Under the pieces are notes generated by a model. The model saw nothing but the letters and a program-made list of their open reading frames with translations, made no database searches and was not told the DNA's origin. The position numbers were made by a program, and so were the translations under genes. This document shows, piece by piece, positions 22,247 through 34,151 of a stretch of DNA of 64,000 nucleotides (its first letter is position 1; every line of letters begins with the position of its first letter). The stretch spans positions 38,131,936 through 38,195,935 of the forward strand of contig CM039512.1 of the NCBI GenBank assembly GCA_022432975.1. Reading direction: 5' to 3'. This DNA is from Begonia masoniana. Its lineage: Eukaryota > Streptophyta > Magnoliopsida > Cucurbitales > Begoniaceae.

Positions 22247-22811
22247 CTACACCATAAAGACATCTATGAGATAATGAAATCTCAGTAAGCTACGTAAATG
22301 CAGATGCATGCGTGCGTATGCCATTCAGAAATCATGCAGATTCAGATTCAGATACAGATTCATTACGTCGCAGACAGACAGATTGTCACCGAGATCGCAA
22401 CCCACTAACCAGAGAGAGCCCATCCTGCGGTCGGACTACTCTTTCCAGCTAGAGGAGGGGGTACACGCTTGCAACACGCACAGCCGTGCCTGAGCCCCAC
22501 CTCGCGTGACCAGATACAGACAGATTACATTCATTCATTACAGAGGTTCGTTTTCTTTTCTTAAAACACGTGCGGAAATTCATTTTCATGACATTTGAAA
22601 TACGTGATGCATGAACAGATATGAGCATAATATAAACATACAATAAACAAGCACATGTATACCATCAAGACTGAAATAGAATAACCTAAAACAATCATAA
22701 ACCTATCTACCCAACCAAAGCAATTTTAAACAAATAACGCTTCAGGGATCCTCGATACGACAACGAAGTATGGTGTAGACCAATTGGTCAGAGTAAGTCA
22801 CGGAAACTTAC
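22247..22811 (-). other. Candidate LTR leader intron with complementary arms (solo LTR 21257-23821)
   Basis: On the minus strand the donor-like AAG/GTAAGT (plus 22806-22813) is followed by ACTTAC, which can pair with GTAAGT. The hairpin is GACC-AATT-GGTC (22778-22789). Arm 1 is CTACACCATA (22769-22778). Arm 2 is TATGGTGTAG with the acceptor-like TAG/G (22246-22256). CTTACTGAG is branch-point-like. Confidence 0.45.
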
Positions 22812-24952
22812 CTTGAGCGCACAGATTCTCGAGCTTCGTCCAAGAGAGTCGTTCACCTAAGCAATTCGAAGCTCTTATCGTTAAAACAAATTTAAACTTC
22901 TAAACGTCCAACTTCAACGAAACCTTAACTAAGGGATTTCTTAAAACTTCTAGCTCATCAAATCGAGATACTTAAACGACTAATTCATACTCGATGGTTC
23001 GAAATTACAATTAACGAACTTTTCCAAAAATTCCTAATTTTTAACCTTTTTACGATTTGATTTAACTTCGTCTAATAACGTCAAATACGTCAAATATATA
23101 CTTAATCATGGCTAACCTATTAATTACGAACCCTAAATCTCATTTTTAACGAAAATCGATCGAAACCCTAATTACCTAAAACGCCGTAAACGTCAAAATA
23201 AAAGCTCTAAGAACGTAGATGCATACCTAGGATAGCGAGAGGAGGAGAAACCGTGAAGGTTCGAAGTCGATCGGAGGTCGGAACGGAGCTCGGCGTCGTC
23301 GGCAGAGGAGAAACCGAGGGTTTCTTCTCTTCTCTGGTCGCGGGAGAAAGAAAAAGACAGAATGGAAATTGATTCTGCCGAAGGAAGAGGATTTTTGTTT
23401 TATAAATTAAATATTTACTTTGTAAATTACCATTTTGCCCTTCTTTAGTTTTTATATTAGTTTCGTCCTTCGGTTCGTTAATCGTCCAGCTGTTTGGTTT
23501 CACTAAACCTCCTTATTTCACCAACAAGTCCAATGTAATATTTCGGATTTAATAAAACTGTCTGTTCGCAAATCGGACCTCGTTTACTATTTTTACAAGA
23601 ACGTCTTTTACATTACGAAAAGTGTATTTACTCAGAATATAGTATTTGATCTCCGAAAATTTTCATAAATTCCTTAAAATTCTTATTATTCGTTAGAATC
23701 GTAATGACGCTTTCTTTTCGTGAAACGGACCTGATTTGACATATTTACCAAAAGTGTCATTATATAATAGAATAACAATAAAATATATTATATCTGAAAT
23801 CCGTACAAGCCGGATATTACAACTTACCTGGCATCCTAGCTCGCTGGGTTTGGCACATCACGTCACCTATGGCTCGACCTACGACAAATATTAAAACTTC
23901 ATTAAAATCGAGCTTACATTCACCAATTTACTCTCAAACTACTATTTCTATCCTAATCCAACTAAAACCTAACCAAATGGCCATTAATTTTGGTTCGTTA
24001 AAAACCGACCTAAAACTTCAGACGCGCGTAACTTTTGCATCGGTTATCAGAATCGAACGATTCCAGCGGCCACGTACTCTTCTAATAACCTATTTTAATC
24101 CGCCAGAAGGAATTTTAAAACAAATGACCGTAGCTAGGTTAAAATGGCAAAAACCTGATTCTACCCTTAAATCGAATTTTTCCCCTTTTCTGGTTTTTCA
24201 TCAATTCACACCAATTTCGTCACCAATCAATCCCCCTCACATCCAATCAGCACAATTTAATTGAATTCCAAGGCTTAACCTAGAGAACCCGAACCCCACA
24301 CATTGGGAGTTCTCGGTTTTTAGCCCCAATCGGCACTCTCCCTTGCCCGACCATTCACGCCGGTCTAAGCCCAGCCATTTGATGCCGAGACTAGCCAAAA
24401 AAATGGCCGGTGGTCGGAGCCCAAGCTGGCTCTCCATTCACGGCCTCAAGCAGAACGAAAACAGGGAAGAGAAGCTACCTGTTTTCGGTCGGGTCTGGCG
24501 CGGAGAAAGCCGAACCGAGCTCCGGCTTCAGCTCACCGGAGTTCGCTCGTCTGAACAGTGGCCGGAATCGCATGGTCGCCGTCGGAGGGAGGTCGCTCGC
24601 GCTCTTCTCTCGTCGGGGCTCGGGTTACAAAAGCAAAGCAGAATGGCTTCTTTGTGAAGCCATTTTTTTTCTATATATATATATTTTTTTATTTTTTTTA
24701 TTTTAGTTAAATGACTAAATTGCCCTTACATATTTGAACTTCCGTATTTTTGTTAATTTCGCGTCCACTCGACCTAAAATTTTAGAAACTCTCTTTCAAA
24801 TAAAATCCCAAGTTTTTAATAAACTAAATAACCCGTTAAATTCCATAAATTGACTCTCTAATCCTTCCTTTCTAAATTTAAATAATTTTAAGATCCATAA
24901 CTTTATTAAATCTAAAGCAGTACACATTGAGGAAAAATTCTCGGGTGTTACA

Positions 24953-26140
24953 CTATGTACAATGTCACATTTACTAACTATGACTACTAACACAACAAGT
25001 AATAATTAAATATGCTTAAAATTCAAACTATAACATTTTTCCTCTTAAAGAAATTTCTTCTCAAAATTTCATTCTTTCTTGTCATCTAAAAAGACGAGGG
25101 TACTTCTCCTTGACCTCATACTAAAGCTCCAAAGTTGCCTCCTCAACTTCATGACAATTTCATAGTACCTTAACAATTTGAATAACTTTATTTCACAACA
25201 CTTTATCTTGAGTATCCAAAATTACCACGGGTTCGACTATTTCAACAATATCTTGTTGGAATTCAATTATTTCCAATCCAATACATTTGAAGGATCTAGT
25301 TGATAGTTTCGAAGTTTTGACACATGAAAACATCATTTATACCTATTATTTATAGATGTAATGTTAGAGAGTATTGTACAAGCCTAACACGTTTCAAAAT
25401 CTCGAGTGGCCTAACAAATCATGGAGCTAGTTTGCCACCTTTTTCATATTTCTTTATGCTTTTATAAGATCTGATTTTTATAAGTATATGTATCATGGGT
25501 TCAACTATTACAACGATATCTTGTTGGAATTCAATTCTTTCCAATCCAATACATTTGAAAGATCTAGTTGATAGTTTCAAAGTATTAACACATGAAAACA
25601 TCATTTATACCTATTATTTATAGATGTAATGTTAGTGAGTATTGTACAAGCCCAACACGTTTCAAAATCTCGAGCAGCCTAACAAATCATGCAGCTAGTT
25701 TGCCATCTTTTTCATATATCTTTATGCTTTTTACAAGATCCGATTTTTATAAGTACATGACCACCCTCATCAAATTTAGAGGTTGTCGTCTTTTATCAAT
25801 ATAACTTTTCTAACGACTCTGAGCAATAATTAATCTCTATCAAATGAGTTTGACTTTATCAATGGTCTTCTATATCAAATTATGTCTCAAAAAAACTTTA
25901 TCGCCTGTCTCTGCCCAATAAATTGGAAATCTATATGGTCGACTATATGAAGCTTGACAAATTGTCATGTCAATACTAGTGTGAAACTTTTATTATGTGT
26001 AAACTCCACCAAATGTAGGTGATCTTTCCAACTTCCCTATAAATCCATAACATAGACTCTCAGCATATCTTCAAGTATTTGTATTGTCCTTTCTGATTGA
26101 TCATCAGTTTGAAGATGTTATATTGTGCTTATGAATGAGT
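24953..26140 (-). pseudogene. Old Ty3/gypsy integrase 3' end and LTR start, minus strand
   Basis: Translating the minus strand from 26140 downward gives a heavily stopped integrase with [57 protein letters not shown] and DVF. It ends with a chromodomain-like tail resembling VLRNK...VKVL...EVEEATLEL...KYPRLF (25084-25210). A polypurine-like AAGAGGAAAAA precedes TGTTATAG at 25036, a probable 3' LTR start, which is cut at 24952 by element A. Part of the C-terminal region is duplicated. It is much older than elements I and B. Confidence 0.8.
25229..25763 (-). repeat. Direct tandem duplication, 268-bp period, inside the integrase remnant
   Basis: 25229-25496 and 25497-25763 are about 95% alike by eye. 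Shared blocks include TCTTGTTGGAATTCAATT and AGTATTGTACAAGC. It duplicates the integrase C-terminal segment. Confidence 0.9.
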
Positions 26141-26279
26141 CCTAAATCAGAGCTTAATCCATAAGTGGGAGTTGACACTTATAATGGGGAGTCGACACTT
26201 CAAAACTCTCGGGTTTCTATCAAAAATGGCCTGTCAATCGACACTTCCTTCTTAAGTGTGGACACCTTTTGAAAAATAA

Positions 26280-26965
26280 AATGTACACGATTGACACTTT
26301 CTTCAAGCATCCTTCCATCCATAAACAGATGAGTAAACAGAAGTTGTAAACCAAACCATGGGCGCCTTATTGAGGATGACTGTGGGAAAACGTCTAACCA
26401 ACTAGGACTTACTACTCCCTCATGTTAAATTTTCCTACAATCTAAGTGTTCATAGTACTACTCAACAAACTCCTTTTGAAATAGCCTATGGATAACACTC
26501 TCACTCACATGGATCTTATTCCTCTACTAGTGGAAGGAATGATTAATCACAAGTGACAAAGCAAAGTTGAAAAGAGAAAGCTATGCATGAACAGGTAAAG
26601 AAGATCATTGAAAAGAAGAATAAAGTCAATGCCAAAGCCGCGAAAAAAGGGCGGAAATCTATGAATTTTAAAGAAGGCGATTTTGTTTGGCTACATTTGA
26701 GGAAGGAAATATTTCCAAAACAATGGAAATCAAAACTCTGACTAGTGTCGAAGGTCCTTTCAAAATTCTAGAAAACATAAATGATAATGTTTGCAAGTCA
26801 GATTTACTAAGCAAGTATGGCGTCTCCGCTACATTTAACATCCATGAACTTTTGCTTTATTTTGAAGACGAGTTCAAGGAGGATTCTAAATTAGAGGATT
26901 TAAGGACAAATCCTCTCTCGACTGGAAAGGATGATGTGCCACGAGGAGTCACCACTAGTTCTTAA
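26280..26965 (+). pseudogene. Ty3/gypsy integrase C-terminal remnant, plus strand
   Basis: Several frames together give a decayed integrase: CGKTSNQL, a stretch resembling VNRST..PFEIVYG, then VKKIIEKKNKVNAK and NFKEGDFVWLHLRKEIFPKQWKSK across a frame change. An open stretch at 26687-26965 includes SVEGPFKILENINDNVCK, KYGVSATFNIHELL, FEDEFKEDSKLEDLRTNPL and DVPRGVTTSS. The motif order is that of the integrase tail of plant Ty3 elements unlike I and B. It is degraded by shifts and stops. Confidence 0.8.
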
Positions 26966-28873
26966 AGCTGACAGATTTCTAATCATTATCTGGCATGTTA
27001 ATTTTTAGAAACTAACTTTCAAGATGATTTGGCCCAACCATGATACATAAGGAAAGTCCCAAGCAAGTTCTCACATGGAACATAGAAGATGAGGCAGATG
27101 GGTCACGAGAATTCAACCCAAATTTGTGAATTTGGGTTTCAAGATTTGCGAGCATCAAGATGTGGCGTGATCCAAGGACCTAAAAAATTTTAACCATGCC
27201 ACAACCATATCTTGAAGAAGACATTTTTGCTTTTTTTTATCTCATATTTTCTTTTCAAAAATTAGTTATTAGATTAGTTTTGGATCTAGTTGGTAACGGC
27301 CTAAAAAGGACCCAAGACAGAATGTGAAAATTACCCAACCAGAAAATCCAATCAAGTCGCCTAACCGTAATTTGTCCATGGCCCAAAAATGATTAGATAA
27401 AATGATGTGTCACGGAAACCTAACACAAGGCAAGCACCATGGAGACTAACCTTATGTTTTATTTCTCTTTGTTTTTGTAGGAAAAGTTGCATACTAAGAA
27501 GCAAGAAAGAGCCTCCACCACAAATTCACAAGGAGATGTCAAAATTAAGAGGAGTTCTAAGAATCCAAGAACATGCGTTAGTGTGAGAGCTAAAAAGGAA
27601 TGACCCGAGAGCTCAACACTTCGGCCATGGAAATCACTTGAGGAACCACGACTCTTATCATCTTTTTGAATTCATTAGAGACATCTACTCAAGTAGAAAA
27701 TGCTTAGTGGACATTATTTTCGTGAAGCATAGATGGAAGATGAAGCATCTCAACCTACATGGAGTTAAAGAATCGAGACCACTTAAAGAGGACCACAAGA
27801 TTAAATCCACTCATCCATTTCCAAGCCCAAGATGAATTCAAGTGTGTTTTTCCTTAAAGGCAACAGAGGAGGAGTTGAAGTGCAAGGAGGTGCCCAAAAC
27901 ATTGTAACATTTTGAAGGAGCCAAAACATTGCAACATTTTTATGTATTTACTAAACTTTAGGTTTGTTAATTTGTATTTGATGGGGGGGACCAATTTAGG
28001 TTTAAGGGGACAAAAAAGGCTTGGGAAAACTAAAATTTGTTTCTTACCGGATTTGACCAAGCATATTTTTTGGTGTTTGTCTTTTGGGTCCAAAACTCTT
28101 CTAGGGTTTTTGTAACCTTAATGGCAGTTCATGGGATAATATTTTTACATCCTTATGAGCCATTGTAAAGGTCTTTTGCTGATAAAAAATTGTGGTTGAA
28201 TTTTCTTCAAGCTTGGAGTTCAATCTCCCCAAATCGGCAACTCTCTCCTTGGTGTGTAATATCCGAGCAGTTGTGAGGCACCGTTGAGACCACTTTTATG
28301 AGTATAAATAGATATTCTCTTAGACTATTCCCTTCATCTTCCTCTTGCCTTAGAGGTAGATATCTTTAGCAATGGTATAACCAACTCTCTCATACAAGAT
28401 CATCGGAAGGTTCTCCTCAAGAAAACTGAAAAAGTCAAGAAAGTGCGACCTTAACATTTTCTGGACCAACATGCCACTCTTCATCCATATCTTTTCATTC
28501 TCATCGATTCATACCTAATTTTTAAACACAAGTACCCTCACACATCAGGCAGCATCCTGCTAAAATTTCAGATCCATTTGACTTCACGCGGAAGAGTTAT
28601 GTCATCCACAAACCGACCCATCTTCTCACCCAAAGGTGTAATCCGAGTCTCCGGTGACCTCCACTTCATCTAGCATAACTTCTGTTTCTTAGCGATTATT
28701 TGCAATATATTTTAAGGGCCTATTTCCAACATCCACTGCTAGAAGTTGTTAAAATTTCCGCCCCAAAATATAAATACAGCTTGAGTTGTTGTTGTTCAAA
28801 GTTGCTGTCTGTTTCAAGCAAAACAACGCAAGTCTGATTTTCATGTACTTTGAAGTTTCCCCATTTTGAGGCA
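26966..28873 (+). repeat. Probable LTR-containing region of an old Ty3 element, no gene seen
   Basis: It lies between an integrase tail and a primer-site-like sequence. GAGTATAAATAGATATTC (28300-28317) is TATA-like, and the preceding ACTCTCTCCTTGG and GAGGCACCGTTGAGACCAC look like LTR sequence. The LTR start is not clear. The end is placed at GGCA (28873) by analogy with 50372. Small frames (27638, 27912) have no recognisable homology. Confidence 0.45.
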
Positions 28874-28880
28874 CGTCATT

Positions 28881-28892
28881 TGGTTTCAGAGC
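28881..28892 (+). other. Primer-binding-site-like sequence
   Basis: TGGTTTCAGAGC differs by one base from the methionine-tRNA site used by elements I and B, and follows an LTR-like end. Confidence 0.55.
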
Positions 28893-30550
28893 CCCTTTCT
28901 TTCTTGTTGATTTTCTGCCTTTTTTAGGATGTTTTTGTTGCTTAAAAATGTTGAGAGAAATTCATCCAAAATTTTATCAAAACTGTTATGATTTTGTTGA
29001 ACAACCGAGTTATATTTTTATTTAAAATTCTGCACAAACTTTTCAAGAAGAAGATTATAAAATTTTTGCATTTTTCCTTCACATTGGTCATGGTCTTGAA
29101 AGGTTATCCAAGTTTACTAGAGAGTCGACTCATACTATGGTAAAGGAGAAGAAAATATATTTTGATTATTGTGAACAAATAGGTGACAATTGGTTGAAGT
29201 TGTTGGGAGAAAGTCTTTTAGAGCCTCCACCACCAAATGGTTGTTTTGATTCTTTGTGTATTTTGAATGATGTGGATAACTACTCCCATAGTGTGGAATT
29301 AGTCATTTCAAAGGATGATGAAGTAGCTCCTTCTCAAGATGAATAGCCCGTGAACTCCGAGAATTCACAATTCTTGATGGTTAATGGGATTGTCTCTTTG
29401 CATGACCGAGATGTTGTGTGTCCGAAGAAAGAAATTTTGGTAAGGAAATATGAAGAGGAGTTCTTCACAGCAAACGTGGAAGAGGGAATCTTATGTAAAA
29501 AAAAACATTATTCCCTCTTGATGATTCAAAAACCTCCGAGTCTAGAAAATCGAGAGGAGGTATTGATAAAGGTGCAAGATTTCTACATTCCAAGGTGGCC
29601 CAAGGTTGAGGTTTGTTTTTATTTCTTAAAAAAATGGATTCTTGAAAAGGAAGTTTTCTTGTTTAAAGGACACGAAGAATTCTTAAGGGTATTATTTTCA
29701 GGAAAATTTGGCCATATGATAAGAAGGTAGTATATAAAGATTACAAGAAACCAAGTTCATTTAAGTCTAATGGAAAGGATCTCAAACGAACTCGTTCCAA
29801 CCTAGAAAAATCACTCTTGAGCACCAAGTCATGACGGAAAAGTGAGTTAATGAAACTTGGCTAACATCATCAAATGACTCATGGAGCATTCCACTCATCA
29901 TCACCCCACATGGCTCAAGACAACTTACCTTACAAGGATTTCATCTCCACGGTTGAAGAATGGAGGAGCGCGAGCGCGCACAGTCAAGATCAACCGATCA
30001 GATATTTTCCTTCTCTTTAAACCCGAAACCATTCACCACCCTAGCTCGTATTTAATTCTCATTTTGAGAACTTTGTACTCATTTTTTTATGATCAATAAA
30101 AATCGGCTTGTTTCTCTTAAGGATCAAATGAGCAATCAGCTTCCAAGGTGAGTGCCTCAACGGATCTTTGGTCGAGTGGAGTGTGCCTCCATTACTTCAA
30201 GCTTTTGGTTGCTTGTAAGTTCTTATTGACATATTTTCTCTCCAAAACCTCCGAAAAATAGTAGAAAATGTGGAAACTATTACCCAAGTGTTGTTGTTGC
30301 TCTCCTTAGAAAATAACATTAATCGAAAGTGCTCTAGGTTGCTTATCGGACCAACCATGGGTTTCTTTGCATATCTTTTTCGTTTCATCATATTTTTATG
30401 TGAAATTTTCAAGGCTTAATCTTAATTTATTATATAAGTTTTTTTTAAAATTTTGTTTCATTTGGAGCTTATTTGAGAAAGTTGTGCTTGCTACAATAGA
30501 AGTGCTTATCAGATTAAGTCGAGAAGCACTGATCCTTCTCTTTGATTGGT
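28893..30550 (+). other. Retrotransposon-derived sequence with two unrecognised open stretches
   Basis: After the primer-like site, two adjacent frames (29137-29346 and 29350-29730) give acidic, unremarkable peptides. One has DNWLKLLGESLLEPPPPNG, the other FYIPRWPKVEV. I do not recognise them. They may be diverged internal sequence of the element. 29880-30240 resembles an LTR end region, with TGATCAATAAAAATCGGC and GTGCCTCAACGG. No host gene is seen. Confidence 0.35.
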
Positions 30551-30574
30551 TTATCTTATAATTTGCATGGCTTT

Positions 30575-31184
30575 GGGACATCAGATTGGCTAGTCGCTAT
30601 GCAAGTTGAGATATCAGCTCTAAATGATACCAATACTTAGAAGTTTGTTTCAACTCCAAGAGGGGATAAAATTATGGGTGCAATTGGGTTTTCAAAACAA
30701 AACTAAATTAAGATGGCACAGCCAACCAATATAAATCCCATTTAAAGGCAAAAGGGTATGATCAGACAGAGGGTATTGGTTATGTTGAGTCGTTCAGTCC
30801 AGTTGTAAAACCAACCTCCATTCGCACTACTCTTTCCTTGGTCGTTTCTTTTGGTTGGACTATTAGACAACTTGATATAAATAAGGCTTTTCTACATGGA
30901 GATCTGACTGAAACGATATTTATGCAAACAATCTTCAGGTTTTGTAAATCCCTTTCACCCCAATGTTGTTTGCTTACTACGTAAAGCTCTCTACAACCTC
31001 AAACAGTCCGCTCGTGCTTGGTATACAAAGTTGTACAATGCTCTACTTAGTCGGGGTTTCTCGGCATCCAAGTCAAATTCTTCTCTATTCATTCATCACA
31101 CGCACTCTACCATTAATTATTATGTTGGTGTATGTTGATGATATTGTTCTAACTGGAAATTCTGCCTCTCTGCTGGATAAATTA
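30575..31184 (+). pseudogene. copia reverse transcriptase, first part
   Basis: The translation gives LNDTNT*KFVSTPRG, GCNWVFKTKLN, KAKGYDQTEGIGYVESFSPVV and GWTIRQLDINKAFLHGDL. After a frame change come ALYNLKQSARAWYTKLY and LVYVDDIVLTGN, with the copia YVDD catalytic box at about 31129-31145. Stops and shifts show it is dead. It breaks at LLDKL, where a solo LTR is inserted. Confidence 0.9.
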
Positions 31185-32351
31185 TGTAACACCCGGTAAA
31201 TTTCCTCTACGTGAGTTGTCTTAGAGTAGATTATGTTATGGGAACTTGACAAAGACCCTAGAATTAAACTAAATATGTGATCTAGAAAGAGAAAATTTGA
31301 GAGTTAATAAAAGGGGTTAAGGTAGTGTGGTTTGAGGTAGTGTGGTTTGATGAAATGTTATTTTAATTAAAAAAAAAAAATAACCAAAAGTGGAAGAAAA
31401 GGGAGTCTTCTACGTTGAAGAGGTGGAAGGTGGGTTGGTTTATAAATTTCTTTAATTTACTGGTAACTTTTAAAAGAAGAATAAGTTGAGTATTAAAAAG
31501 AGAGAAATGAGGGAGTAAAAGACAAATGATTGTCTTCTTCCTTCTCCTCTCACAAGTTGAAGCACAGCAGCCATGAGAGCCTTTCTCCACCATTCTTCCT
31601 CCATTTTCTTTGCAAGATCAAGGGTAAGTTTAGTTGGTTTCGTAGTTTATACATGTTTTTAGTAATTTTAGGTGTTTTTAGTAGGTTTTAGTGGGTTTTG
31701 AAAGAGATGTGGAAACCCTAGATGGGAATTCTGAATTTTCCTTTTTCTTGCTGTGTTTTCTTGCCATTTTGGATGTTTAGACATTAGATAGAGTGGTATA
31801 GATCGATTATATAGAAAGAATAGACGTTAGGTTGAATATCGTTAAAAACCAGAAATTTGGCAAGATGTAGCCGATTCTGTTCTGTGATTTCTGACTGAGT
31901 GGGTTGTTTTGTTTTGTAAATTTGATTGAGGCATTGGATAGTAGACATGTAGAGGTTTACAGAATGGAGTGGATCATTTAAATCCACGATTCTTGCGCCG
32001 ATCGATCGGCACCTAGGCACGTGATTGCGCACACGCGGCGTGTTGTTGCACTCGCGATGCGCGCGGGCCGCGCGCTACCTGGGCGACATGTGCACCCAGT
32101 GCGCGTGCGTGCCCCTTGTGGCCCACTTCGGTTTTTTTAAAATTTTACACCTTTCAAATATGTTTTAACCCGACCTTTTCTGAAATATTTTGTACGTATT
32201 TTACGCACGTTTTCCAACTATTTTTGAGGGTTTAAAAAAATCCAAAAATCGAGTCAAAATTTTTATCGAAAATTATTTTAAACTTTGTTTTAAACGTAGT
32301 ATTGGTGAGCAAAGTAGCGCACCGAGCCGAAGTAAGTTCGGGGGTGTTACA
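31185..32351 (+). repeat. Short solo LTR (1167 bp), TSD AATTA/AATTG
   Basis: It starts TGTAACACCCGG and ends GTGTTACA. AATTA precedes it (31180-31184) and AATTG follows (32352-32356). It is related to solo LTR 13096-18908 at both ends and in the middle (TGGATAGTAGACATGTAGAG against TGGATAGTAGACGTGTAGAG). It lacks the donor-to-acceptor module and the minisatellite, and has a GC-rich tract in their place. Confidence 0.9.
31990..32125. other. GC- and CpG-rich tract within an AT-rich LTR
   Basis: It includes GCCGATCGATCGGC, GCGCACACGCGGCG and GCGCGCGGGCCGCGCGC, several of them palindromic. The flanking sequence is strongly AT-rich. Confidence 0.8.
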
Positions 32352-32610
32352 AATTGCTTGCTTACCTGCATTTCCAATTTAAGGTCAGAGATCTCAGACC
32401 ACTCTTTTATTTTTTTTTTTGGATTTCAGTTACTCATAACCCCACTGGCCTGAGTTTATCTAAATCACGATACATCTCTAAGTTGCTTCACAGGGCAAAC
32501 ATGGTGTCCTGCAAACCGGTTCCTCTTCCCATGGTTTTAGGACCAATCATATCCAAAAATACTGGTCAACCTCTATCAGTTGGTTTTCTCTACCATAACA
32601 TTGTTGGGAG
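32352..32610 (+). pseudogene. copia polymerase, second part (reverse transcriptase end)
   Basis: It resumes after the solo LTR with FKVRDLRPLFYF, then TGLSLSKSRYISKLLHRANM and CKPVPLPMVLGPIISKNTG, and stops at NIVGS where element B is inserted. These are standard copia blocks after the YVDD box. Confidence 0.9.
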
Positions 32611-33599
32611 TGTAACACCCGGTTCTTTACGGGATATTAATATTTTAATGTTGATGACAATTTTGAATATATATCAAATCAAGTCCATTTCATGAAAAGA
32701 AAGCGTTATTACGATCCTAATAATTAATAAAGATTTTAAAAAATTTTCGGAAATTTAGGAGTTGTAAAGCTAATTTTACGAGAATTACGCTTCTCGTAAT
32801 ATAAAGGACGTTTTAGTAAAAATAGTAACTGAGGGCCGATTTGCAAACGGACAATTTTAATAGAACCCTGGTAGTAAGTTGGATTTATTGGTGAAATAAG
32901 AAAATTTGGAGAAACCGAATCGTTAGACAATTAACGAAACGAGCGACGAAACAAATAGAAAATCAAAAGAAGGACGAAATGGTAATTTACAAAGTCAAAA
33001 ATTTAATTAAAAACATAAGTTTTCTCCTCTTCTCCCTCATTCACGATTTCTCTCTTTTCCTCTAAAAAACTCTAAGGCGATTTTTCTCCCTCAACGGCTT
33101 TCTCCCTCTCCGTTGACGATTCGTCTTCTGTTCGACTCGTTTTCTTCATGTTTTCTCCTCCTCTCGCAACCCTAGGTATGATTCTATAGTTTTGGAAAGT
33201 TATTGTTCTGTTTTCGCGAGGTTTCACGGTTAGGGTTTTGTTTAGGTTTTGTTAAAAACGTGAATTAGAGTTCAGAATCGATAGCTTTACCATATTTGTG
33301 AGTATATTAAACGTATTAAACGTTATTGGACGAAATCTAGAGGGAATACGGTGTTTAGGTTTAAAACCAGACATTTGGAGCTTGAAAATCTCCGTCAATG
33401 GAGTTTAGAAAGTTACGAGCGTGAGTTGCTCGGTAAAATGTCTCATTGAGTTAAGTTAGAATTTTAGGAGAATTTACTTAGTTAAGGTTTCATTAAATTT
33501 GGACGTTAAACAGTTTAATCTCGTTTTAACGACAACTATTGTGTTTTTCCTCAGACAAACGACGCTCGTGGACAGAGGTCGAAGTTCAGCGCGCGCAAG

Positions 33600-34151
33600 G
33601 TAAGTTCTCGTGACTTACTTGGCCGAGTGGCCTACACCGTACCTCGATGTCACTTTGAGGAATATTGGAGTTTATTTGTTTATATGCTTTGGTCGAGTAG
33701 ATAGGGTTAGTTCCTTATATGTTATGTTTTTTATAGTCTTGATGGTATGCATGATGATTGTTTACTTTATGTCTTCAACTGTTCATGCATCACAAATTTT
33801 AAAATAGCATGAAAAAGGATCTCTGCACGTTTTATGAAAATAAAATGGACTAATGCAAAGAAAATACGTAATCTGTTATCTGTTATCTGGTCATGAAAGG
33901 TGGGGCTCAGGCATGGCTGTACAGGTTTTAAGCATGTACCCCCCCTCTCTAAGTGGAAAGTGTTGTCCAACCGCTGGAAAAGCACTCTCCATTTAGGGGG
34001 TTGAGACCTCAGTGGCATCTCTGTATCTGTTATCGGAACGATCTATAATGTTAAGTAATCTGCATAGTTTCTGAACTTCATACGCACAGCATGCATCTGC
34101 ATTTACGAAACTTACTAAGCCTTTAGCTCATAGTGTGTCTGTATGGTGTAG
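33600..34151 (+). other. Candidate LTR leader intron with complementary arms (element B 5' LTR)
   Basis: The donor-like AAG/GTAAGT has its GT at 33600. GTAAGT can pair with ACTTAC at 33613-33618. The hairpin is GGCC-GAGT-GGCC (33621-33632). Arm 1 is CCTACACCGTAC (33631-33642). Arm 2 is GTATGGTGTAGG (34141-34152), with 11 Watson-Crick pairs and one G-U. CTTACTAAG (34111-34119) is branch-point-like, 34 nt before the AG. CAGGTGAGG follows after 15 nt. Confidence 0.48.

Larger units (their letters stand above)
21257..23821 (-). repeat. Solo LTR (2565 bp) of the element B family, minus strand, TSD ACTTA
   Basis: On the minus strand it starts TGTAATATCCGG at 23821 and ends GGGTGTTACA at 21257. ACTTA is at 21252-21256 and 23822-23826. 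It shares many blocks with the LTRs of element B, for example TCCGTTTCACGAAAAGAAAG near the start and the GATACGGG block near the end. Some open frames (for example 21464-21704) are not genes. Confidence 0.95.
20447..23827 (-). other. Candidate LTR leader intron of element A, interrupted at its donor by a solo LTR
   Basis: On the minus strand the donor-like CCAG/GTAAGT (plus 23822-23829) is split by the nested solo LTR, whose TSD is TAAGT. Past the insertion come the hairpin GCC-TTCA-GGC (21222-21231) and arm 1, CCTACACCACAGAAC (21208-21222). Arm 2, GTTCTGTGGTGTAGG (20446-20460), is perfectly complementary. The hairpin loop is TTCA where solo LTR 13096-18908 has TTCG. Confidence 0.45.
11124..24952 (-). 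mobile_element. Non-autonomous LTR retrotransposon (element A, LARD-like), minus strand, carrying nested insertions
   Basis: On the minus strand the order is 5' LTR (24952 to 19834), primer site (19819-19830), a non-coding interior, polypurine tract and 3' LTR (from 12200, cut at 11124 by element I). Removing the solo LTR at 13096-18908 leaves an interior of about 1.8 kb without gag or pol homology, while the LTRs are about 2.55 kb. Large LTRs around a coding-free interior fit a LARD-type element mobilised in trans. Alternatively, an autonomous element may have lost its interior by deletion. Its 5' LTR end (24952) lies inside an older minus-strand Ty3 LTR. Confidence 0.8.
19834..24952 (-). 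repeat. 5' LTR of element A, split by a solo LTR
   Basis: On the minus strand it starts TGTAACACCCGAGAATT at 24952 and ends AGCGTTACA at 19834. Without the nested insertion (21257-23821 plus one TSD) it is about 2.55 kb. Its 3' third is homologous to the 3' part of solo LTR 13096-18908 (GGAGCAGTC, GGGGC and GGCGCCATTTTCAGGCG blocks). Confidence 0.9.

Noticed and set aside
32690..32930. Minus-strand 64-codon frame, with a copy at 39894-40151
   Set aside because: It is present in both LTRs of element B with no homology; LTR sequence only.
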